NCBI GenBank assembly: GCA_023433405.1
Contig: JAEZCT010000067.1
Span: 1-64,000, forward strand
DNA length: 64,000 nt
Direction of reading: 5' to 3'
From: Bacillota bacterium
GTDB lineage: Bacteria; Bacillota; Clostridia; Oscillospirales; Ruminococcaceae
Positions 7,077-14,043 of this stretch are shown here, piece by piece. Both the position numbers and the translations under genes were made by a program. Below the pieces are notes generated by a model. The model saw only the letters and a list, made by a program, of their open reading frames with translations, was not told the DNA's origin and did no database searches. Within the stretch, counting starts at the first letter, position 1. Every line of letters begins with the position of its first letter.

Positions 7077-8051
7077 TTATTCGGCATGGTGCAGCACAAT
7101 GGCCGCCCAATCCTGCTTTTCCAGCGTTCTTACGGCGGCAAGCCCCGCCTTTGCCAGCGCGCCTTCCACCTCGCTTGCCCGCTCGTAGATAATGCCCGAG
7201 CAAACAAGCGTGCCTGACGGCTTTAAGAGACGTTTTAAAAGCCCGCTCATGGCAATAATCACATCCGCCACAATATTTGCGGCAATTACGTCATAGGTTT
7301 TTTGGCAAAGCTCCTGTGCGGCGGCTTCATCCTCCAGCACATTGGCACAGCGGGCAGTGATGTGCTTTTGGTCAAAGCCGTTTTTCTGCACATTGTCGCA
7401 GGCGGTTTGCACCGCGCTTTGGTCAATATCCACCGCCGTAACGTGCGCGGCGCCCAGTAAGAGAGCCGCCACACTGAGAATTCCGCTGCCGCAGCCCATA
7501 TCCAGCACCTCGGTCTTGCCGGTTACGCAATCCTCAAGACACTCAATGCAAAGCTGGGTGGTGTGGTGTCCGCCCGTACCAAAGCTGGAGGAAGGGTCGA
7601 TGGAAAGGAGCAGACGTCCGTCCTTCGGCTCGCAGAGCTCCCACGACGGGCAGATTAAAAAACGGCGGCCAACTTCAATGGGCTTGAAGTACTGTTTCCA
7701 GTTATTCGCCCAATCCTCCTCCCGCACCCCGCACAGTTCAAATACCAAGCGACCGTACAGTCCCTCTGTATCCCCCTTGCGGAGCGCGTCCAGCTCAAAA
7801 CGGATGGCCTTTAGCATATCGGCGCCCTGCTCGTTGTCGGCAAGGTACACCGAAAGGCTGGTTTCGGCATTTTTCAAGCGAAGCAGCTCCTCGTCCACAT
7901 AGTCCCAGTGGGGCTGTACGTCGGCTAGAAAGCGCTCAAAATCCTGAGAATCCTCCACCTCAAAGCCAGTAATGCCCAAGCGAATGAGCAGACCGGTGAG
8001 CACCTCGGCTCCCTGAGAGGTGGTATATATCTTTACCTTTGTAAAATCCAT
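7077..8051 (-). CDS. prmA: Ribosomal protein L11 methyltransferase PrmA
   Basis: PrmA trimethylates ribosomal protein L11 with SAM. The 324 residues carry an N-terminal substrate-recognition domain (WNNWKQYFKPIEVG region at about 115-135) and a Rossmann methyltransferase domain with DPSSSFGTGGHHTTQLCIE, the SAM-binding motif VLDMGCGSGILSVAALLLGA, and the IAANIVADVI motif. The ATG at 8051 has GAAAGGA about ten bases upstream; a TTG three codons earlier overlaps that site. Confidence 0.95.
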   Translation of the reverse strand: MDFTKVKIYTTSQGAEVLTGLLIRLGITGFEVEDSQDFERFLADVQPHWDYVDEELLRLKNAETSLSVYLADNEQGADMLKAIRFELDALRKGDTEGLYGRLVFELCGVREEDWANNWKQYFKPIEVGRRFLICPSWELCEPKDGRLLLSIDPSSSFGTGGHHTTQLCIECLEDCVTGKTEVLDMGCGSGILSVAALLLGAAHVTAVDIDQSAVQTACDNVQKNGFDQKHITARCANVLEDEAAAQELCQKTYDVIAANIVADVIIAMSGLLKRLLKPSGTLVCSGIIYERASEVEGALAKAGLAAVRTLEKQDWAAIVLHHAE

Positions 8052-8112
8052 GGTCGGCAATCCTTTCTACGGGGCGTGTGATGGAGCGAGTACGCATTAA
8101 CCTTAATAAGCG

Positions 8113-8772
8113 TCAGGCGCTGCCGAGCAGCAGGTAGTCTAGCAGCTCCTGTGGGCTTTGAGCTAGCAGAACATGAGGGTATGACGAAAGCTCCTCATAG
8201 CTGCCGTAGCCCCACAGCACACCCGCCGCGTCAAGCCCTGTTAACTGCGCGCCCAGCAGGTCATGCATCCGGTCGCCAATCATCAGGGCGGTTTCTGCCT
8301 TTACACCTGTCTCTGCCAGCGCGTGTGTGATAACATCCTGCTTTTTTATGCGCTTATGATCGCGCACCGAGCCCGCTATCAGCTCAAAATAGCCCGCAAG
8401 CTTATAATACTCAAGCACCCGTACCGCTATCGGCTCGTTCTTTGAGGTTGCAACCAGCAGGCGGTAACCGTTTTGGGATAAGGCGGCAAGCAGCTCGGGT
8501 ATCCCCTCAAACAGCGTGCATTCCAGCCAGCCCTTTTTTTCATACCGCTCCCGGAACAGCAAAACCCCCCGGTCGGCCTTTTCGCCCGCGCCAAACAGGC
8601 GGTCGAATACCTCCTCCAGCGGCGGACCGATGCACTCGTTGATGTTTACGGTGCTGATGTCGAAATCGAGCGCCGAAAAGGCGTAATCATAGCAATTGAT
8701 AATACCCGGTCGGGTATCCGCGAGGGTGCCGTCCAAATCAAACAGCAGTGTTTTATATTGCTTCATGAGCAT
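8113..8772 (-). CDS. HAD-family hydrolase, phosphoglycolate phosphatase-like
   Basis: A haloacid dehalogenase-type phosphatase of 219 residues. Motif I is FDLDGTLADTRPG, motif II VATSKNEP, motif III Lys in the KKQDV region, and motif IV MIGDRMHDLLGA. The alpha-helical cap between motifs I and II places it in subfamily I, as in Gph/PpaX/YfnB proteins, so small phosphomonoesters such as phosphoglycolate are likely substrates, but specificity cannot be read. The start (MLMKQYKTLLFDLDGTL) is seven bases after AAAGG. It sits between ruvB and prmA in the same orientation. Confidence 0.85.
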   Translation of the reverse strand: MLMKQYKTLLFDLDGTLADTRPGIINCYDYAFSALDFDISTVNINECIGPPLEEVFDRLFGAGEKADRGVLLFRERYEKKGWLECTLFEGIPELLAALSQNGYRLLVATSKNEPIAVRVLEYYKLAGYFELIAGSVRDHKRIKKQDVITHALAETGVKAETALMIGDRMHDLLGAQLTGLDAAGVLWGYGSYEELSSYPHVLLAQSPQELLDYLLLGSA

Positions 8773-8807
8773 AACCATACCTTTACATTGTTGCGTCATA
8801 GTTTGTA

Positions 8808-8908
8808 ATACTAATCCCCTCAAAAAGAGTCGATAGAAATTCGCGTGAAAACCCATAAATTAAAGCTTTTACTTGATTTTTATACTCTTTTAAATCGGAT
8901 ATTAGTAT
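8808..8908. repeat. ATACTA palindromic element M2
   Basis: A 101-bp element with left end ATACTAATCCCCTCAAAAAG and right end that reads, inverted, ATACTAATATCCGATTTAAA. It lies in the intergenic space between ruvB (stop) and the HAD gene (start), inside an apparent operon. It is nearly the reverse complement of M7. Confidence 0.8.
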
Positions 8909-8922
8909 AAGTAATGCCGGTA

Positions 8923-9993
8923 TCAATCAAAGCTTTGCTGACCATCCCGCTCAATCCCCAAATGGCGGTAGGCAAGGTTGGTCACACAGCGGCCGCGCGG
9001 GGTGCGGCTTAAAAAGCCGATTTGCATCAAATACGGCTCATAAACATCCTCTAGGGTAATCGCTTCCTCCCCCACGGCGGCGGCAAGGGTTTCAAGCCCG
9101 ACGGGACCTCCGGCGTAATTTCGGATGATGGTGCGCAGCATGGTGCGGTCAATGGCATCCAGCCCCAGAGCATCCACCTCCAGCCGGTTCAGCGCGTCGT
9201 CGGCGATCTCCTTGGTAATTACGCCCTGCCCAATAACCTGAGCAAAGTCGCGCACCCTCTTTAGCAGGCGGTTGGCGATACGCGGCGTACCCCGGGAGCG
9301 GCGGGCAAGCTCCTTGGCACCCTCCCCGTCGCAGGGAATATCCAGTATGCGCGCGCTGCGGGTAATAATTTGGGTCAGCTCCTCGGTTGTATACAGCTCA
9401 AGGCGCATGATAACGCCAAAACGGTCGCGCAAGGGCGCGGTTAGCTGTCCTGCCCGGGTTGTCGCGCCAATGAGCGTAAAGCGGGGCAGGTCAATGCGAA
9501 TGGAGCGCGCGGAAGGCCCCTTGCCAATGATGATATCCAGCGCGTAATCCTCCATGGCGGGATAAAGCACCTCCTCCACGCTGCGGGAAAGGCGGTGTAT
9601 TTCATCGATAAACAGAATATCGCCGGCCGCAAGGTTTGTAAGCAGCGCGGCAAGATCCCCCGGCTTTTCAATAGCGGGACCGGAGGTGATGCGAATGGAA
9701 ACATTCATCTCGCTCGCGATGATGCCCGAAAGGGTGGTTTTACCAAGACCGGGCGGTCCGTACAGTAAAACATGATCCAGCGGCTCGCCGCGTCCCTTTG
9801 CGGCCTCGATAAATATCGAAAGGTTTTCTTTAACCTTGCACTGCCCAATGTACTCGCCAAGGGTTTTCGGGCGCAGGGAGCCGTCAAAATCGGTGTCCTC
9901 CGGCACATAGTCGGGCGCGACAATCCGGTTTTCAAAGTCCATCTCCATACCCATTTCCGTACCCATGCCCATATCCTTTTCCGTACCGCTCAT
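8923..9993 (-). CDS. ruvB: Holliday junction branch migration ATPase RuvB
   Basis: RuvB is the AAA+ hexameric motor that drives branch migration with RuvA. Its 356 residues include Walker A GPPGLGKTT (about 75-83), Walker B FIDEIHRL, sensor-1 GATTRAG, the Arg finger region APLRDRFG, and the C-terminal winged helix ending GFLSRTPRGRCVTNLAYRHLG. The start at 9993 follows GGAGG at 5 nt; a TTG eight codons upstream is in frame without a ribosome site. The N-terminus is unusually Met/Gly/Glu-rich (MGMGTEMGMEM). The gene is unlinked from ruvC/ruvA and sits with tmk instead. Confidence 0.97.
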   Translation of the reverse strand: MSGTEKDMGMGTEMGMEMDFENRIVAPDYVPEDTDFDGSLRPKTLGEYIGQCKVKENLSIFIEAAKGRGEPLDHVLLYGPPGLGKTTLSGIIASEMNVSIRITSGPAIEKPGDLAALLTNLAAGDILFIDEIHRLSRSVEEVLYPAMEDYALDIIIGKGPSARSIRIDLPRFTLIGATTRAGQLTAPLRDRFGVIMRLELYTTEELTQIITRSARILDIPCDGEGAKELARRSRGTPRIANRLLKRVRDFAQVIGQGVITKEIADDALNRLEVDALGLDAIDRTMLRTIIRNYAGGPVGLETLAAAVGEEAITLEDVYEPYLMQIGFLSRTPRGRCVTNLAYRHLGIERDGQQSFD

Positions 9994-10074
9994 GCCAGCC
10001 TCCATTTCATCGAACAATAATGCTTGCGTGTAACGCGGGCGTAACTGTAGGGTTAGGGCGTTTTTGCCGCGCCC

Positions 10075-10734
10075 CTACAGCGGGTTCTTTATCGAAGCAA
10101 ACAGCGGTGCCGTCAGCAAAGCAATCTCCTGCGCAAGCTCGTCCGCATCCTTAACCGCGTCGAGGATGACGATATTCTCCCCCCCGCGAATACGGTCAAA
10201 CGCCGCAAAAAAGTTCTGCCGTATACGCTCCATCTGTTCGCCCGAGCGCTCGAAAATTTCTAAAAAATGTCTACTTGTGTCCATGCGCTCCTTGCAGCGC
10301 GCCGCGTCAACATCCAAGAAAATACAGAGGTCGGGCTTGCGGATAGCGGGGCAGCCGCAGTTTGCGGCAACCAGCCAGTCTAAATCCACCGTCAAAGACT
10401 GGTAGGCAAGGGAGGAGTAGTAATAACGGTCGCACAGGACATCCGTGCCGTCTAAAAGCAGCTTTTGTATGCCGTTTACGGGGTTTGTGTTGTGGCGAAT
10501 GCGGTCGGCCAAAAACAGCGCCGCCAGCTCGGCATCCGAGCGTGGGGCAAGCCCCGCGAGTGTTTCCCGAATCATTCCCCCAACCGCGGCGTCGGTAGGC
10601 TCATGGGTCACGGCTACCCTGCGTCCCAACTTTTCCAGCGCCTGCTTTAAAAGCGCCACCTGGGTGCTCTTGCCGGAGCCGTCCAGCCCTTCTATTACAA
10701 TAAACCTGCCCAAGGCGGCAGCTGAATCCGTCAT
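10075..10734 (-). CDS. tmk: Thymidylate kinase
   Basis: It phosphorylates dTMP to dTDP with ATP, an essential step of dTTP synthesis. The 219 residues show P-loop GLDGSGKSTQ, the DR(Y/H) motif region CDRYYYSSLAYQ, and a LID region near DAARCKERMDTS. The ATG at 10734 follows GGAAAGGGA. It heads the minus-strand run tmk-ruvB-HAD phosphatase-prmA-rsmE. Confidence 0.95.
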   Translation of the reverse strand: MTDSAAALGRFIVIEGLDGSGKSTQVALLKQALEKLGRRVAVTHEPTDAAVGGMIRETLAGLAPRSDAELAALFLADRIRHNTNPVNGIQKLLLDGTDVLCDRYYYSSLAYQSLTVDLDWLVAANCGCPAIRKPDLCIFLDVDAARCKERMDTSRHFLEIFERSGEQMERIRQNFFAAFDRIRGGENIVILDAVKDADELAQEIALLTAPLFASIKNPL

Positions 10735-11127
10735 TTTATGACCATCCCTTTCCGGCGGCTGTACAGTTTGCACCGCCGTGTTGCCGAGGCACTCGCGGCG
10801 AGTAGATCAATCAATATATTTTAGCATATTCACATAGGGGATACAACAACGGGAAAAGGAAAAGAATGAAAAGCGCAAATTTTACACGTATTTACTGCTC
10901 GCTGCCGCGCTTTCAGCCGTTAGCTGCTTGACCCGTTGTAAGAAAACGGCATTACTCAAGCTGCCCCGTTGGCAGGGCATAATGGATATTAAATTCTGTC
11001 AAAAGTCAAAAGAAGTATATATGAAAAAATGTTTACGCTATAACGTAGACCAATAAGATTAATTTATGAGAAAACCGAAAAACAACGATAAATACAGCGA
11101 TTTTTCTAGGTTTGCATAGGAAATATA
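10735..11127. other. Intergenic region between tmk and the GGDEF-EAL gene
   Basis: This divergent gap holds a decayed lipoprotein-like frame (10866-11056, listed separately) and the promoter of the rightward c-di-GMP operon at its right end. The promoter for tmk is not obvious; an A/T-rich patch at 10810-10840 is the likeliest place. Confidence 0.5.
10866..11056 (+). pseudogene. Possible frameshifted lipoprotein remnant
   Basis: AAAAGGAAAAGA precedes an ATG at 10866, but that frame stops after 21 codons. Shifting by one base in the AAAA run at 10869-10872 opens a frame of about 61 codons to a TAA at 11054-11056. It begins with a plausible lipoprotein signal: KRKFYTYLLLAAALSAVSC, with lipobox AVSC. 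No start codon exists in the long frame itself. The downstream residues (Lys/Cys-rich) match nothing I recognise. It could be chance. Confidence 0.3.
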
Positions 11128-11157
11128 TTGATATTACACAGGAAAACGTTGTATAAT
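11128..11157 (+). promoter_or_regulatory. Sigma-A type promoter of the c-di-GMP operon
   Basis: TTGATA (11128-11133), an 18-nt spacer, then TATAAT (11152-11157), about 60 nt upstream of the GGDEF-EAL start. Confidence 0.65.
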
Positions 11158-11217
11158 AATAGATAATAGCCGCATTGTGTCCAGTACCAAACGATGAAAA
11201 GGAAGCGGGGGATATGT

Positions 11218-13998
11218 ATGCCGGAAAATGATAAAGCAGACAGCAAAAAGGCGTTTCCCCGCAAATGGCTGTTTTCGTCAAAAAACAAAAACGCCGAGCC
11301 CAAAACAGCGACCCTGCCCGCGTATCTTTGCCCAGACCTGCTGGGCGATTTTGCGCGGTTTGTAGAAAAAACGCTGCATATCTCCTATGCCATACTCGAT
11401 GAAAACGGCGACGCGCTGCTTGCCTCACCCGAAGAAACCGACGCATGGCGCAAGGGAGCGGCAAAGGATGCCGGGCTTGCAAGGGAGCTTAAGCTCGAAG
11501 CCCTCAAGCAGGTTGCCCAAACGGGAGAGCCCTTTGGCGGCCGCTGTGATTTGGGGGTAACCTTTTCGTATATCCCCGTAATGGAAAACGGCCGTCCGGT
11601 TTTTATCTGGCGCATTTGTGAAGAAGAACGGAGGTTTTCCATAAACCCCGCCCGCTTTCGGCTTGCGCAAAGAACCCTTACCCTGGCTGGCGCGATAACC
11701 ACCCGAATGCTGGAGGAGCGTATGCACGCGCATTCACAGCTTGCAAAGCAAAAGGAGCTGTGCGCGCAGCTAAAGGAGATGCTGTCCTATACGGTTTTTG
11801 AAAACGACATCCTTGGCAGCCTTTCTTCCGCAGACGACCCTTTTGCCGCAATAGAGTCAGCCCTTGAGCAAACGGGCGAGTTTTTTTCTCTTAGCCGCAT
11901 ATCGGTGTGCCGCATAAAATCCGATGTGGGTAAGCAGGAGATGTTTTGTGAATGGATGGCGCCCACCCACGGCTCTTTGGCGGATCTCTGCCGCAATAGC
12001 TGTCTATGTGACCTGTGGCAGACACCCGAGCTGTTGAACTGGTTTGACAGGGACGGCTTCTTTTACAGCGATACCTTAGAGGCGGTGCCCGAGACACTAA
12101 AACAGCGGCTTGCACAGGATAAAACCGCCGAGCTGCTGCAAACGGTGATAAAGACCGCGGGTCGCCCCGTTGCAATTATGATGCTTGAACGCGGTGAAAA
12201 CGGTGAGACCGACAGCACCCCTTGGGATGCCAACCGCTTAACCGGGCTAAAGGCGGTAGCCGCCCTGTTATCCGGCTTTATACTGCAAAAGCTTGCGTTT
12301 GACGTAGCGGCGCAGGCACAGGAGCTCATGCATACCATTGCCGACGGCAGCGGCGCACTGACCTACGCCGTAGACCAAAGCACCCGCCGGATTTTATTTA
12401 TGAACCGCGCGTTAAAGCAAAAACACCCCGAGCTGAGGCCGGGGGATCTCTGTGCAAGGCTCGAGCATCTGGACCCGAACCAGACCTGTAACTTTTGCCC
12501 GCTGGGCAGATTTTCAGGGCAGCCGGAGGGGCAGGACACAGGGCAGCCGGTACACGAGCAGATTCGTTACGAAATTTATAAAAGCAGCATCGACGTATGG
12601 TTTGAGCTGGTCGCCTCCCGGTTTTCGTGGTTTGACGGCTCCCCCGCCTGTCTGGTAAGCCTTACCGACATCAGCAGCCGCAAGCGCTTTGAGCTGGAGG
12701 TGGAAAAGCTCGCGTACTATGACGCGATGCTGGATATTCCAAACCGCGCGTGCCTGGTGAAGGTGCTGCAAAAGGCCTTTGAGGAGCAAAGCGCTCCCAA
12801 GGACGGCGCGATTATTATTATGGATCTTGACGACTTTAAGTATGTAAACGATACCCTTGGCTCTCAGCACGGCGACGAGCTGCTGAGTCAGATTGTGCAG
12901 TATTTTAACGAAAACGAATCGCTGGTTGGCAAGGCCTTCCGTTTTGGCGGCGACGAGTTTTTAATCTTTTTGCAGGAATGCGCGGTGGAAAGCGCCATAC
13001 AAACCGCAAATGAGCTGATTGTAAGATTTGGACGCCCCTGGAAGGTTTTTGAGGCGGAATGCACCTGCACCGCAAGCCTTGGCATAGCGACGTTTCCCAG
13101 TTGCGGCAACGATCCGAAAACAATTGTGGCAAGCGCGGAGTATGCCGTTTACGAGGCGAAGGCATCGGGTAAAAACCGGTATGTGCTGTATGATGAAACC
13201 CTCAGCCAAAAAAACGCGCGCAGGCACCGCATACAGGAGATTTTGCGGCGCTCCTTGCGGGAGCAGAGCTTTGAGGTGTATTATCAGCCCATTTATAGCA
13301 TTGATAAAGGTTTTTTTACCAAGGCGGAAGCCTTGCTGCGCCTAAAGGATGCGGAGCTTGGGTTTATTCCCCCCGACGAGTTTATTTCCATCGCCGAGGA
13401 GATCGGGCTTATCTGGGACATTGGTCTTTTTGTAGTAGACCGCGTGTGCAGGGATTTGTGTGAGTTTGCCCAAAAGGGCATCTCGCTGGATTCGGTGGCC
13501 ATTAACATCTCGCCCGTGCAGCTTGCGCAGGAGAATTTTGTGGACAGCATGTGGAATGTCATATCCCGCTATGAGCTGCCCCCGACGATACTGGAATTTG
13601 AGATTACCGAGAATGTGGTAATCCGGTCCTTTGAGACCATTACAAAAACCATGGCGGAGCTCCAGCGCTACGGCATCCGTTTTGTGCTTGATGATTTCGG
13701 TTCGGGCTACTCGGGCTTAAACTATCTTCTCATGCTCCCCATAAGCAGCCTGAAAATCGATAAATCCTATATTAACCAGCTTGAGGACAGCGCGAAAAGC
13801 CGCAAAATGCTCTCGAAGATTATTGAGCTTGTGCAGGACTTTAACATGCAGGTGGTTGCCGAAGGGGTGGAGACCTCGTTTCAGGACAGCATACTCAAGG
13901 AGTATAACTGCGATTATATCCAAGGCTACCTTTACAGCCGCCCGCTGCCCCTTGGCGACTTTGAGGCCCTGGTCGGACCGGGAGCATTATTCCAATAA
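11218..13998 (+). CDS. Dual GGDEF-EAL cyclic-di-GMP enzyme with sensory N-terminus
   Basis: Predicted to make and/or degrade cyclic di-GMP. The 926 residues begin with a soluble sensory region (about 25-150, reminiscent of PocR-type ligand domains), then a GAF-like stretch (about 185-370) and a PAS-like stretch (about 370-485). A GGDEF domain follows with an intact active site, RFGGDEF (577-581). The EAL domain has intact EAL (704-706), DDFGSGYSG (about 825) and EGVET (about 883). The usual RxxD inhibitory site upstream of GGDEF is absent. Both catalytic halves look competent, so net activity cannot be predicted. No membrane segment is seen. The ATG at 11218 follows GCGGGGGA. It is the first gene of an operon with a second GGDEF protein and cheW. 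Confidence 0.93.
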   Translation: MPENDKADSKKAFPRKWLFSSKNKNAEPKTATLPAYLCPDLLGDFARFVEKTLHISYAILDENGDALLASPEETDAWRKGAAKDAGLARELKLEALKQVAQTGEPFGGRCDLGVTFSYIPVMENGRPVFIWRICEEERRFSINPARFRLAQRTLTLAGAITTRMLEERMHAHSQLAKQKELCAQLKEMLSYTVFENDILGSLSSADDPFAAIESALEQTGEFFSLSRISVCRIKSDVGKQEMFCEWMAPTHGSLADLCRNSCLCDLWQTPELLNWFDRDGFFYSDTLEAVPETLKQRLAQDKTAELLQTVIKTAGRPVAIMMLERGENGETDSTPWDANRLTGLKAVAALLSGFILQKLAFDVAAQAQELMHTIADGSGALTYAVDQSTRRILFMNRALKQKHPELRPGDLCARLEHLDPNQTCNFCPLGRFSGQPEGQDTGQPVHEQIRYEIYKSSIDVWFELVASRFSWFDGSPACLVSLTDISSRKRFELEVEKLAYYDAMLDIPNRACLVKVLQKAFEEQSAPKDGAIIIMDLDDFKYVNDTLGSQHGDELLSQIVQYFNENESLVGKAFRFGGDEFLIFLQECAVESAIQTANELIVRFGRPWKVFEAECTCTASLGIATFPSCGNDPKTIVASAEYAVYEAKASGKNRYVLYDETLSQKNARRHRIQEILRRSLREQSFEVYYQPIYSIDKGFFTKAEALLRLKDAELGFIPPDEFISIAEEIGLIWDIGLFVVDRVCRDLCEFAQKGISLDSVAINISPVQLAQENFVDSMWNVISRYELPPTILEFEITENVVIRSFETITKTMAELQRYGIRFVLDDFGSGYSGLNYLLMLPISSLKIDKSYINQLEDSAKSRKMLSKIIELVQDFNMQVVAEGVETSFQDSILKEYNCDYIQGYLYSRPLPLGDFEALVGPGALFQ

Positions 13999-14043
13999 GC
14001 CAAGAAAACACAATTTTAAATTATTAGAAAAGGAGGGGCGATT

